64,000 nucleotides of DNA from Solirubrobacter taibaiensis. GTDB lineage: Bacteria > Actinomycetota > Thermoleophilia > Solirubrobacterales > Solirubrobacteraceae. The notes below the pieces were generated by a model that saw only the letters and a list, made by a program, of their open reading frames with translations, had not been told where the DNA came from and ran no database searches. This document shows, one piece after another, positions 50,218-58,992 of the stretch. The stretch lies in NCBI GenBank assembly GCA_027587225.1, contig JAPDDQ010000004.1, forward strand, positions 186,001 to 250,000, written 5' to 3'. Numbering within the stretch: position 1 is the stretch's first letter; each line of letters starts with the position of its first letter. Position numbers and translations under genes: made by a program.

Positions 50218-52527
50218 CTACGGCGTGGTGGTGCTCAACGTGAGCGTCACCGTGCGGCCGTAGTCACCCGTACGCAGCGGCTCGCTAGAGCCGATGTGCT
50301 GTTTGAAGGTCACCGCCACCCGGTCGTTGCTGACGGGCGCCGACCACGTCGTCCGTGACAGCTCGACGACGAGCGGCGAGGCCAGCCGGAACGGGCCGTT
50401 GGTGAGATGGCCGGGCTCGGACACGCTCAGCGTCGCTTCGCCGGCCGTGGACGTGACGGTCGCCGCTGTGCCGGCCGTGTAGTCGCGCTCGATCCCGGGC
50501 GCGAACGACCCGAAGCTCGCCGCGCCGTCGAGCGTGAGCGACAGCGTGGAGGCCACGTACCCGCCGACGCTCGTGCCGGCCAGCGTCCCGGTGCGGTAGT
50601 CGGGCGCGACCGGCGCGAACGGGTCGTTCGCGTTCCCGGTCCACGCCTCCAGCTTCAGCGTCGCGGTCTCGTTGCCGCCCTGATCGCCGTCGGTCGCCAG
50701 GTAGTAGAGCCCGTGACCGAGCGCCTGGATGCCGACGTCGGCCTTCTGACGCCAGCCGCGGATCCCGGTCGCCGCGTGCTCGAGGCCGTCGGCCGCGAGC
50801 GGCACGAGCAGGCCCTGCTCCCCACCCAGGCCCCGCAACGGGGCCAGCGTCGGCGCGGACTTGGCGTCGACCGCGAACAGGCTGTAGTTCGGGTACTGCG
50901 GCTTGCTGCCGGTGTAGACGCCGAGCCACCAACGCTGCAGCCACGGGTCGTACTCGAGGTTCTGCACGCCGTAGCGCGTGTTGCCGGTGAAGACGAAGAA
51001 CTTGCCGTCGGGCTCGGCCGGGCCTTCGCGGTGCGGCGCGGACTCGACGAGCGGGCGCTCGAACTGCCGCCAGTCCTTCGGGTCGTACTGCAGGAGCACC
51101 TGGTGGTCGTTGTCCGCGCGGGACGTGTTGGCGTAGATGCCGTAGGCGACGGTCAGGTACGAGGTGCCGGCGAGCGAGCCAAAGCGCGGGCCGAACGCGA
51201 CGCCGTCGATGCCGCTCGAGCCGTAGCGGTGGTCGGGCGTGGTGGCCGTGTCGCCGTCGAAGACGCCGTTGCCGTCGAGGTCGGCCGTGTAGTCCTCGAC
51301 GACCTCCGGCAGGTAGACCGCAGAGACGATCGGCGAGTTCTGCGCGCTCATCCCGACGCGGTCGATCTTGTCGACGTCGAAGATCGCGATATAGAACGCC
51401 TTCGCCGCCTTGTACTCGAGCGACCCGTACACGCGGCCGTCGCCCGGGTTGAAGTCGAGGTCGCCGAGGTGACCGGTGAACCCGCCCATGGTGCCGACGA
51501 CATTGCCCGCGAGGTCCGTCTTGACCAGCAGGTTCGTGAACGAGTAATAGATGAAGCCCTTGCTCGGGTCGACCGCGATGCCCTGCACGTGCCCGCTCGG
51601 CCACGCGCCGCCGCTCACGTCGAGCTTGTAGCCGTTGACGGTGACGGCGCCGCGCAGCGTGCGCACGGACGCGGCCGGCCCGGCGACACCCGCGCTGTTG
51701 ACCGCGCGCACGCTCAGCTTCTGCTCGGCGTTCGGCAGACCGGTGAACGTGTGGGTGAGCGCGTCGACGCGCTGCCAGGCGCCGTCGCCCACCGCGACCT
51801 CGTAGTGGCTGATCGGATCGCCTTGTGGCGCCTCCCAGGTCACGGTGGCCGTGTCCGCGAGCTCGCTCAGCTTGAGCTGCTGCGGCGCGGTCGGCGCCAC
51901 CGGCGGCGTTTCGAGCTCTGTGACCTTCACGTCATCGAACTGGACCGTCGAGTTGTTGATGACGAACCCGAAGCCGCCGCCGGTGCGCCGGAGGTTGGTC
52001 GCGGTCATCGCGGGCTGGCCGTCGAGGCTCACGACGAGTTGCGTGCCGTGCACCTCGACCGCGAGCCTGTGGTCCTGCCCTGTACCGATCGCGACCGGCG
52101 CGGGGCCGACCGGGCTCGACGAGTAGCTGCCGCCCTGCGCCGCCTGCGCGAGCTCCAGGCCGTTGCTCGCCGTCGTGCCGCTGCGGGCGACCACCACGGC
52201 GCCGTAGTCGGCGGCCGCGTGGTAGTCGACGCCGACGTTGAGCCACCGCGCGGAGTTCGTGACCGTCACGAACCGCACCGTGGCCTCGACCTTGAACGCC
52301 GCGGGCGCCGCGGGGCCGAACGAGATCCGCGCGCGCGGGTTGCCCGTCGTCGCCTGCAGACGGCCGTCCACGACCCGCCAGTCGCCGAGCACCGACGTCC
52401 ATCCCGCGGGCAGTGCGCCGCCCGCGAAGTGCTCGTCGACGAGCACCTTCTCCGCCGCCACCGCGGGCTGCGCGGCACCCAACGCCGCGAACGCGAGCGC
52501 CGCGACCGCTGCTGATCGAATCCTCAA
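50218..52527 (-). CDS. Large secreted protein: lectin-like domain, Fn3 and beta-propeller-like region
   Basis: 769 residues from TTG with a signal peptide (AAVAALAFAALGAAQPAVAA). Residues about 25-200 form a concanavalin/LamG-like sandwich (FGFVINNSTVQFDDVKV); about 215-295 a fibronectin-III domain (TWEAPQGDPISHYEVAV); about 300-640 a repeated-strand region with HVQGIAVDPSKGFIYYS and GIDGVAFGPRFG, likely a propeller; and the last 117 are the module shared with two other proteins here. Probably binds or processes extracellular polysaccharide. Divergent from a GH78-like gene, likely sharing its regulator. Confidence 0.75.
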   Translation of the reverse strand: MRIRSAAVAALAFAALGAAQPAVAAEKVLVDEHFAGGALPAGWTSVLGDWRVVDGRLQATTGNPRARISFGPAAPAAFKVEATVRFVTVTNSARWLNVGVDYHAAADYGAVVVARSGTTASNGLELAQAAQGGSYSSSPVGPAPVAIGTGQDHRLAVEVHGTQLVVSLDGQPAMTATNLRRTGGGFGFVINNSTVQFDDVKVTELETPPVAPTAPQQLKLSELADTATVTWEAPQGDPISHYEVAVGDGAWQRVDALTHTFTGLPNAEQKLSVRAVNSAGVAGPAASVRTLRGAVTVNGYKLDVSGGAWPSGHVQGIAVDPSKGFIYYSFTNLLVKTDLAGNVVGTMGGFTGHLGDLDFNPGDGRVYGSLEYKAAKAFYIAIFDVDKIDRVGMSAQNSPIVSAVYLPEVVEDYTADLDGNGVFDGDTATTPDHRYGSSGIDGVAFGPRFGSLAGTSYLTVAYGIYANTSRADNDHQVLLQYDPKDWRQFERPLVESAPHREGPAEPDGKFFVFTGNTRYGVQNLEYDPWLQRWWLGVYTGSKPQYPNYSLFAVDAKSAPTLAPLRGLGGEQGLLVPLAADGLEHAATGIRGWRQKADVGIQALGHGLYYLATDGDQGGNETATLKLEAWTGNANDPFAPVAPDYRTGTLAGTSVGGYVASTLSLTLDGAASFGSFAPGIERDYTAGTAATVTSTAGEATLSVSEPGHLTNGPFRLASPLVVELSRTTWSAPVSNDRVAVTFKQHIGSSEPLRTGDYGRTVTLTLSTTTP
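50221..50571 (-). repeat. Shared C-terminal module, copy 2
   Basis: 117 codons from SVGGYVASTLSLTLDG to TLTLSTTTP, at the extreme C-terminus of the lectin/propeller protein. Conserved landmarks are ATVTSTAGEATLSV, GHLTNGPFRLA, and TFKQHIG. This is the most divergent of the three copies. Confidence 0.8.
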
Positions 52528-52618
52528 CTCTGAAGCCGTCCTTCTCCGTCGACTGCCGAACCAGCGGCGACGCTAGGCCGGGACGCGCCGCAACTTGGGA
52601 CGAAGCCGTGAACAACGC

Positions 52619-52636
52619 ACGATCCTGCATGATCGT
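52619..52636. promoter_or_regulatory. Operator-like palindrome ACGATC-N6-GATCGT
   Basis: A perfect six-base dyad with CTGCAT between arms, in the 149-base gap between the two divergent secreted-protein genes and 41 bases before the GH78 start. The size and spacing fit a GntR- or LacI-type operator; no such regulator gene is adjacent. It could coordinate the divergent pair. Confidence 0.5.
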
Positions 52637-52676
52637 TTACGGTCGTTCTCGTCCGCATCACGAGGAGGAGAGCGCA

Positions 52677-55600
52677 GTGAGGACGAGAGTAATCATCGGT
52701 GTGGCATTGATGGGAGCGCTGGCCGCACCTGCACACGCGGCGGCGCCGGCCGGGCCGTGGGACGCGTTCAACCTCGCGCCCGCGAGCCGCACCGTGTCCC
52801 CGGTCGGGGTGCTCAAGACCGCCGGTGAGGTCACCAACGCCGACGGACTGACCAAGGGCGGTTCGACGTCGCTCGCCCCGGGCGCCTCCGTCACGCTCGA
52901 CTTCGGCAAGGAGGTCGGCGGCTTCACGCAGCTGCGAGTCGGGTCCGGCAGCGCGGCGCCGAACGTGGCGCTGACGTACTCCGAGTGGTCGACCTACGCC
53001 ACACCGGCCAACAGCGACCGCTCCAACGGCGACAGCAACAACGAGCCGCCGGTCCTGTACGCCGCGCCGGCGGGCGCGACGATCGACACCGGCAAGACGC
53101 AGCCCGTGCGCAGCGCGCCGGTGCCGTCGCTGACCGGTGCGAACTGGATCTGGGCGAACGCGGGCGCCAACAACAGCGCTCCCGCGGCGCCGGTCTATCT
53201 GCGCGAGACGTTCACCGTCGACGACCCGGCGGCGATCGAGCGCGCGGTACTGCGCGTCAACGTCGACGACAACCATGTGACGTACGTCAACGGCGTGCAG
53301 GTCGCGACGATGGGCAACTCGTTCCAGACGTCGGCGATTGCGGACATCAGGTCCCGGCTCGTGGCCGGGACGAACGTGGTCGCGATCCGCGCCGTCAACG
53401 CGTCGGTCGGCCCGGCGGGTGCGCTGGCGAAGATCGTCGTGGGGACACGCGAGATCGTCACCGACGCGAGTTGGAAGGCGAGCACGAGCGAGCAGGCCGG
53501 CTGGAACACGGCGGGCTTCGATGACGCGGCGTGGTCGAACGCGTTCGCCAACGGCGCGTACGGCGCCGGCCCCTGGGGCACGTTCGGGGACCCGGACACC
53601 AGCGGCGCGGGCACGGACACGCGCACGACGCTCACCGCCGCGACCGCCGCCGGGGACACGACGATCCGCGTCGCCGGCACGCGCTACCTCGGCCCGGGCA
53701 CGAAGCTCGACGTCGGCGGCGAGACCGCGCGCGTTGCGTCCGTCGCCGGGACCACGGTCACGCTGGCGGCGCCGCTCGCTCTCCCGCACGCCGCGGGCGA
53801 CAGCGTGTGGCAGGCCAACAGCCAGCTCCGTGGCGGGTTCCGCTACATGACGATCTCCAACCCCGGCCCGGGCACGCTCACGCTGGATGGCGCGGCGGTG
53901 GAGATCACGTTCGCGCCGAACATGGCCGATCTGCGCGCGTACCCGAACTACTTCTACTCCGACGACGATCTGATCAATCGCATCTGGTACGCGGGCGCCT
54001 ACACCGTCCAGACGAACATCATCGCCAACGACACCGGCCGCGTCTGGAACCCCGCTCCCGCGCTGGGCTGGAACAACGGCGCGGTGGTCGGTGAGCTCGG
54101 CAACACGGTCCTCGTGGACGGCGCCAAGCGCGACCGCACCGTCTGGCCCGGAGACCTCGGCATCTCCGTTCCCGTCGACTTCGTGTCGCTCGGCGACATG
54201 GTCACGATCAAGAACTCGCTGCAGACGCTCTACAACCACCAGAACGCTGCCGGCGCGCTGCCCTACGCCGGGCCCGCCGTGAACTTCATCGGCAACTCCG
54301 ACACGTACCACATGTGGACGCTGATCGGGACGGCGACGTACTACCAGTACACCGGTGACAAGGCGTGGCTGGACGCGATCTGGCCGCGCTACACGCGCGC
54401 CATGAGCTACATCGTCGGCAAGATCGGGAGCGACGGCCTGTTCAACGTCACGGCCTCCGCCGACTGGGCGCGCGCGAACTCCGGCGGTAAGAACATCCAG
54501 GCGCAGGCGATCGCCTACCGGACGCTCACCACCTGCGCGGCGACCGCGGCCGTGGCGGGCGACACCGCGCTCGCGGACTCCTGCACGCAGAAGGCGGCGA
54601 CGCTCAAGACCGCGGTCAACGCCTCCGGCTACTGGAACGCAGCGACCGGCCTGTACCGCGACACGCCGACCAGCACCGTCTACCCGCAGGACGGCAACTC
54701 ACTGGCCGTGTGGTTCGAGCTGGCGCCGTCCCCCGCCGTGTCCCGCGCCATCTCCGCCGGGCTCGCGAACCGCTGGACGCCCGTCGGCGCGCCCTCACCC
54801 GAAAAGAGCGACGTCGCCGTGCACCCGTTCCCCGGCTCGATGGAGGCGATGGCGCACTTCGAGGCCGGCGAGGACGAGACCGGCCTGGACCTGCTCCGGC
54901 TCGAGTGGGGCTACATGCTCAACGCGCCCTACGGCACCGCGAGCACGTTCTGGGAGGGCTACCGCAAGGACGGCACCTCCGACTACAACGAGTCCTACGT
55001 CAGCGCCGCGCACGGCTGGTCCGCCGGCCCGACCGCGACGCTGACCTTCTACGTGCTCGGCATCCACCCCGACCGCGCGGGCGGCGCCGCCTACGACCTG
55101 ATCCCGCACCCGGGGTCGCTGAAGCGGGTGGAGGGCCAGCTCACCACGCCCGGCGGCGTGATCACGCATTCGTACGACGCGAACCCGGCGGCGGGCACGT
55201 TCGTCTCCCGCTACAGCGCGCCCGCGGGCGTGCTGCGCACGGTGGCGGTGCCGACCTACGGCCGCGACGTGCGGGTGTATGTGGACGGGCGGGAGGTCAC
55301 ACCGGCGCGGACCGCCGACGGCTACGCGTACCTGAATGCGGTCGCCGGCGCGCACACCGTCTCGACCTGCCCGGTGAGCTCGTGCGCGGTCGGTGACGTC
55401 GGCGGCACCGTGCCGGCAACGCTCTCGCTCTCCGTGGGCGCGGCGTCCTTCGGCGCGTTCACCCCGGGGGTGGACCGCGAGTACACGGCGGCCACCAACG
55501 CGACCGTCACGTCCACCGCGGGCGACGCGACGCTGAGCGTGAGTGACCCTGGGCACCTGATCAACGGCGCGTTCTCCCTGGCCGAGCCGCTGCGGGTGGA

Positions 55601-55745
55601 GCTCGGCAAGACGGTCTGGACCGGACCGGTGTCCAACGACTCCGTCCCGATCACGTTCAAGCAGCACATCGGTGCGCGCGATCCGCTGCGCACCGGCAAC
55701 TACAGCCGGACGCTGACGTTCACGCTCTCGACCACGAACCCGTGA
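52677..55745 (+). CDS. Secreted alpha-L-rhamnosidase-like glycoside hydrolase (GH78)
   Basis: 1022 residues from GTG with GGAGGAG just upstream. After the signal peptide (cleavage near AHA) come beta-sandwich domains, one with ANWIWANAGANN and YLRETFTVDD as in rhamnosidase N-terminal domains, then an (alpha/alpha)6 catalytic region (RVWNPAPALGWNNGAVVGEL, WPGDLGISVPV, FWEGYRKDGTSDYNESYVSA, with likely acid residues Glu/Asp), and a C-terminal beta-domain. The last 116 residues are the shared module. Family by pattern; sugar preference not proven. Confidence 0.8.
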   Translation: MRTRVIIGVALMGALAAPAHAAAPAGPWDAFNLAPASRTVSPVGVLKTAGEVTNADGLTKGGSTSLAPGASVTLDFGKEVGGFTQLRVGSGSAAPNVALTYSEWSTYATPANSDRSNGDSNNEPPVLYAAPAGATIDTGKTQPVRSAPVPSLTGANWIWANAGANNSAPAAPVYLRETFTVDDPAAIERAVLRVNVDDNHVTYVNGVQVATMGNSFQTSAIADIRSRLVAGTNVVAIRAVNASVGPAGALAKIVVGTREIVTDASWKASTSEQAGWNTAGFDDAAWSNAFANGAYGAGPWGTFGDPDTSGAGTDTRTTLTAATAAGDTTIRVAGTRYLGPGTKLDVGGETARVASVAGTTVTLAAPLALPHAAGDSVWQANSQLRGGFRYMTISNPGPGTLTLDGAAVEITFAPNMADLRAYPNYFYSDDDLINRIWYAGAYTVQTNIIANDTGRVWNPAPALGWNNGAVVGELGNTVLVDGAKRDRTVWPGDLGISVPVDFVSLGDMVTIKNSLQTLYNHQNAAGALPYAGPAVNFIGNSDTYHMWTLIGTATYYQYTGDKAWLDAIWPRYTRAMSYIVGKIGSDGLFNVTASADWARANSGGKNIQAQAIAYRTLTTCAATAAVAGDTALADSCTQKAATLKTAVNASGYWNAATGLYRDTPTSTVYPQDGNSLAVWFELAPSPAVSRAISAGLANRWTPVGAPSPEKSDVAVHPFPGSMEAMAHFEAGEDETGLDLLRLEWGYMLNAPYGTASTFWEGYRKDGTSDYNESYVSAAHGWSAGPTATLTFYVLGIHPDRAGGAAYDLIPHPGSLKRVEGQLTTPGGVITHSYDANPAAGTFVSRYSAPAGVLRTVAVPTYGRDVRVYVDGREVTPARTADGYAYLNAVAGAHTVSTCPVSSCAVGDVGGTVPATLSLSVGAASFGAFTPGVDREYTAATNATVTSTAGDATLSVSDPGHLINGAFSLAEPLRVELGKTVWTGPVSNDSVPITFKQHIGARDPLRTGNYSRTLTFTLSTTNP
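55395..55745 (+). repeat. Shared C-terminal module, copy 3
   Basis: 116 codons from DVGGTVPATLSLSVGAAS to TFTLSTTNP at the end of the GH78-like protein. Several stretches are base-identical to copy 1, including ACTACAGCC-like codons near the end, suggesting recent copying between genes. Confidence 0.85.
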
Positions 55746-55749
55746 GCGG

Positions 55750-56136
55750 TCACTCCGGCGCGTAGGCGACGGCCTCGAGCTCGACCCGCATCCGCGGGTC
55801 GAGCAGGCCGCTGACGAGCATGGTCGCGGCGGGCTTCGCGTCCGCGAACGCCTCGCCGTGCACGGTGCCGACGGCCTCCCAGTCGCCCGGGTCGACGACG
55901 TACATCCGGGTCCGCACGACGTGCTCGAGGCCGGCTCCGGCCGCATCGAGCGCGGCCGTGAGCTTGCGGATGACCTCGCGGGTCTGCGCGGCGGGATCGT
56001 CACCGCCGACGATCTCGCCCTGCTCGTTGACTGCGGTGGTGCCGCTCACGTGCACCCAGTCACCGGCGCGCACGGCCGCGCTGAAGCCGATCGTCGGGGC
56101 GTACGGCGACGGGGAAGGGACGCGATTGGTGGTCAT
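55750..56136 (-). CDS. RidA family protein (enamine/imine deaminase)
   Basis: 128 residues from MTTNRVPSPSPYAP. The RidA fold shows GDWVHVSGTTAVNEQGEIV and VVRTRMYVVDP, with the arginine that binds substrate carboxylate. These proteins hydrolyse reactive enamines/imines, or in the YjgF-like subgroup act on other metabolites. It is divergent from an IclR regulator with a 38-base gap and likely under its control. An upstream 10-residue extension in frame is not conserved-looking. Confidence 0.88.
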   Translation of the reverse strand: MTTNRVPSPSPYAPTIGFSAAVRAGDWVHVSGTTAVNEQGEIVGGDDPAAQTREVIRKLTAALDAAGAGLEHVVRTRMYVVDPGDWEAVGTVHGEAFADAKPAATMLVSGLLDPRMRVELEAVAYAPE

Positions 56137-56174
56137 GGAGCGAGCCTGACGCCGCACGCGCAACACTGGGCGCC

Positions 56175-56930
56175 ATGCGTTCCGTACAACGGAACATGTT
56201 GGCGGTGCTCGACGCGCTGGACGAGCGCCCGGTCACGCTGCGGGAACTCGCGCGCCGCACCGGGCTCCCGCTCACCACGGTGCATCGTGCCGTCGGTCCC
56301 TTGATCGAGTGGGGCGGCCTCGAGCGGGTGCCCGGCGGGCTGCAGCCGGGCCTGCGTCTGTTCGAGCTGGGCCAGCTCGTGCCACAGCGGACGCGGCTGC
56401 GCGAGCTCGCGCTCCCGTACATGGGCGACCTCTACGCCGCCACGCACGAGGTGGTCTCGCTCGCCGTGCTCGACGGCACCGAGACGGTGTGGATCGAGCA
56501 GCTGGCCGGCCGGCTCGCCCCGCCGGTCCCGTCGCGGGTCGGCGGGCGGCTCCCGGCGCACGTGACCGCGGCCGGCAAGGTGCTCCTGGCGTGGGCACCC
56601 GCGGCGGTCGACGCACTCTGCGCCGCTGGACTGGACCGGCACGGCCCCGGCACCATCACCGACGCCGCACGGCTGCGCGCCGAGCTGGCGACGATCGCGG
56701 AGCGCGGGATCGCGATCAACCGCGAGGAGTCGCGCGGCGGGGTGCTCGGCGTCGCCGCGCCCGTGTTCGGTCGTGGCGACGTGCCCGTCGCGGCGCTGGC
56801 CTTGGCCGTCGCCCGGCGCTCGCGGTCAAGCCCGGAAGCGATGGCGCCGGCCGTGCGCACCGCGGCGCTGGCGCTCAGTCGCGCGGTCTCGCAGAGCGCA
56901 CCGTTCGGAACGGCGCTTAAGGTCGGATGA
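56175..56930 (+). CDS. IclR family transcriptional regulator
   Basis: 251 residues. N-terminal winged HTH (LRELARRTGLPLTTVHRAVG) and C-terminal IclR effector domain (LPAHVTAAGKVLLAWAPAAV, GIAINREESRGGVLGVAAPV). It probably regulates itself and the divergent RidA gene. A dyad GTTCCGT-ACA-ACGGAAC lies within its first codons, of the TTCCG..CGGAA type seen at IclR operators. Start ATG has no strong ribosome site, so translation may be leaderless. Confidence 0.9.
   Translation: MRSVQRNMLAVLDALDERPVTLRELARRTGLPLTTVHRAVGPLIEWGGLERVPGGLQPGLRLFELGQLVPQRTRLRELALPYMGDLYAATHEVVSLAVLDGTETVWIEQLAGRLAPPVPSRVGGRLPAHVTAAGKVLLAWAPAAVDALCAAGLDRHGPGTITDAARLRAELATIAERGIAINREESRGGVLGVAAPVFGRGDVPVAALALAVARRSRSSPEAMAPAVRTAALALSRAVSQSAPFGTALKVG
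56179..56195. promoter_or_regulatory. IclR-type operator inside codons 2-7
   Basis: Perfect 17-base palindrome GTTCCGT-ACA-ACGGAAC. It starts four bases after the regulator's ATG, and encodes SVQRN. A binding site here would block early elongation or initiation and overlap the RidA promoter region; consistent with autoregulation. Prediction only. Confidence 0.6.
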
Positions 56931-56966
56931 TCGGGGTGGGGCGGAGGGGATGCCCGCCGTAAGACT

Positions 56967-57263
56967 TCAATATCCCAGCGCGAACTTCGCGTCCTCGGAC
57001 ATCTTGTCCGGGGTCCACGCGGGGGTGAAGACCATGTTCGGGATGACCTCGGTCACGCCCGGGAGCTCGCCGACGAACTCCTGCATCTGCTCGGAGACCT
57101 GGGGCCCGATCGGGCAGGCGGGGGTGGTGAGGGTGAACGTGATGTTCACGGTGCTTTCGTTGATCTCGACGCCGTAGACCAGGCCGAGCTCAACGAAGTC
57201 CAGCCCGAGCTCGGGGTCGATGACGTTCGAAAGCGCCTCGAAGACGTCGTCTTGGTCAATCAT
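56967..57263 (-). CDS. Metal-sulfur cluster assembly factor (DUF59/MIP18, SufT-like)
   Basis: 98 residues, the whole DUF59 domain: DPELGLDFVELGLVYGVEI and TTPACPIGPQVSEQM, with the conserved cysteine. Such proteins help mature iron-sulfur proteins. No other suf gene is nearby. It sits alone between the IclR gene and a divergent STAS gene, and in this window could serve IspH among others. Confidence 0.92.
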   Translation of the reverse strand: MIDQDDVFEALSNVIDPELGLDFVELGLVYGVEINESTVNITFTLTTPACPIGPQVSEQMQEFVGELPGVTEVIPNMVFTPAWTPDKMSEDAKFALGY

Positions 57264-57292
57264 CTGAACCGAGTGTAGGGAAGTCCGCGTTT

Positions 57293-57655
57293 GTGACCTG
57301 TACGAACCGGGCGGTTCGCTGTAGGGTCGAACGCATCGTCTCCTTCGACGCAGAGCTCGCGATCCTCCGCATTGAGGGGGATGAGGACCGGACCACCAGC
57401 GGCCGCCGCCGCCGGCCCTTCTCCGCGGCCCTCGTCGCGACCCGTGACGTGATCGTGGACCTGAGCGATCTGACGTTCGCGGACCCGTCGCTGATGATCG
57501 ACCTGGCGTGCCTCGCGCAGCGGCTGCGCGCGAACGGCGTGACGCTCTGGCTCGCGCATCCGCAGCCGAACATCCGCACGTTGATCGAGACCGTAGGCCT
57601 GCACCGGCTGCCCGCGGTCCGGATCAATGACGGCGCTAAGCCTGCGTTGACTTAG
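57293..57655 (+). CDS. STAS domain protein
   Basis: 120 residues from GTG. VIVDLSDLTFADPSLMIDLACLAQ is the STAS (anti-sigma-factor-antagonist-like) core, with a serine at the position phosphorylated in SpoIIAA proteins. The N-terminal 40 residues are less typical. It may take part in a partner-switching regulatory cascade, but no kinase or sigma factor is adjacent. The exact start is uncertain. Confidence 0.75.
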   Translation: MTCTNRAVRCRVERIVSFDAELAILRIEGDEDRTTSGRRRRPFSAALVATRDVIVDLSDLTFADPSLMIDLACLAQRLRANGVTLWLAHPQPNIRTLIETVGLHRLPAVRINDGAKPALT

Positions 57656-57679
57656 TCGTCGTAACCTCGGGGTCACCCC

Positions 57680-58162
57680 ATGCCCCTGTTGCTCGTCATC
57701 CTCTTCATCGTCGTCCCGATCGCCGAGTTGGCGTTGCTGATCCAGGTCGGGCAGGCGATCGGCGTCTGGTGGACCGTCCTGATCCTGATCGCGGACGCGC
57801 TGCTCGGCTCCTACCTGCTGCGCACGCAGGGCCGGCTCGCGTGGCGGCGCTTCAACGAGGCGCTCGTGTCCGGGCGGCTGCCGCACAAGGAAGTCGTGGA
57901 CGGCGTGCTGGTGATCTTCGGCGGCGTGCTGCTGCTGACACCGGGGTTCATCACGGACATCTTCGGCCTGCTGTTCCTGTTCCCGCCCACGCGCGTGGTG
58001 TTGCGGCGGCTGCTCGTCCGGCGCGGCGCGCTGCGGCTGGTCGGAGCGATGCCGGGTGTGGGCAACGTGCCGCCCTCGTACCGCGGCAACGGCAACGGCC
58101 GCCCGCAGGACATCGAGGGCAGCGCCGTGGACATCGACCCGCCGCCCCCGCCGACACGATGA
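57680..58162 (+). CDS. FxsA family membrane protein
   Basis: 160 residues: three membrane helices with LFIVVPIAELALLIQVG, WWTVLILIADALLGSYLLR and GVLLLTPGFITDIFGLLFLF, as in FxsA, a protein that in E. coli alleviates phage exclusion. A basic and proline-rich cytoplasmic tail (about 50 residues) follows. It overlaps the next gene by ATGA. Confidence 0.9.
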   Translation: MPLLLVILFIVVPIAELALLIQVGQAIGVWWTVLILIADALLGSYLLRTQGRLAWRRFNEALVSGRLPHKEVVDGVLVIFGGVLLLTPGFITDIFGLLFLFPPTRVVLRRLLVRRGALRLVGAMPGVGNVPPSYRGNGNGRPQDIEGSAVDIDPPPPPTR

Positions 58163-58992
58163 GCGCGCCCGATCTCGAATCGCCCCGGCCGCTGCGCAAG
58201 CCCGGGGACACGGATGCTGTGACCTTCTCGTGGGCGGACGTGGACGCCGGCCTGTACGGGCTCGCGCGCGTCGCCTCCGGCATGGGCGCGGACGGTGAGA
58301 CGTCGACGAGCGGGCTCGCCGTCGGCTTCCTCGGGCGCGAGACGCTCGGCGCGATCGTGTCCTCCCCCTCCGAGGACCTCGTAGCGACCACCGCGGCGCC
58401 GCTGGAGCGGTGGACGGTGCGCGGCAGCGGGGAGCTGGACTTCGAGCTCGTGTTCGAGGCGATCACGCCGCCGGTCACCTACTCCGGCCGCCAAGCGCTG
58501 GTGAAGGCGGGCGGGATGGAGGGCTACGAGCAGCTCTGCCGCGTCAGCGGCACGATGGAAGGCCGCCCCGTGAGCGGGCTGGGCCAGCGCGGGCACTCGT
58601 GGGGCAACCCGGACTGGGAGAAGATCGTGCTCACGCGGACGGTCTCCGCGTGGTTCGAGGACGGCGGCGTGGCGCTCGGGCTCGTGCGCTCTACCAAGGC
58701 CGACCATCACGCCGACGAGGCGGCCTGGGGCGCGTACTTCTCGCCCGAAGGGTCACTGCAGGTGGACGAGGTGCGGCTCTCGACGACCACCGACGAGGCC
58801 GCGCGGCAGGTCCGCGCCGGGATCGAGCTCTACATCGAGAAGGACGCCGAGTACCCGTTCCGGGGCGCGGGCGAGGTGTTGACGGGCTCGACGCTGGAGC
58901 TCGGCGCACTGCGGATGGACGTCGCGTTCTTCCGCTGGCACATCGAGGGCCGGACGGGCGTCGGCCGCTACGACATCATCCGCCGCACTTGA
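58159..58992 (+). CDS. Lipocalin-like (AttH/CrtC-type) protein, copy 1
   Basis: 277 residues, no signal peptide, beta-rich. It has RGHSWGNPDWEKIVLTRT and other alternating hydrophobic/polar strands, reminding of hydroxyneurosporene hydratase (CrtC)/AttH-like lipocalin folds. A second protein of similar make-up (with GHNWG) lies 1.1 kb downstream. It is coupled to FxsA (ATGA) and the HAD gene (TTGA). Function unknown; binding or hydration of a lipid or isoprenoid is only a guess. Confidence 0.5.
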   Translation: MSAPDLESPRPLRKPGDTDAVTFSWADVDAGLYGLARVASGMGADGETSTSGLAVGFLGRETLGAIVSSPSEDLVATTAAPLERWTVRGSGELDFELVFEAITPPVTYSGRQALVKAGGMEGYEQLCRVSGTMEGRPVSGLGQRGHSWGNPDWEKIVLTRTVSAWFEDGGVALGLVRSTKADHHADEAAWGAYFSPEGSLQVDEVRLSTTTDEAARQVRAGIELYIEKDAEYPFRGAGEVLTGSTLELGALRMDVAFFRWHIEGRTGVGRYDIIRRT

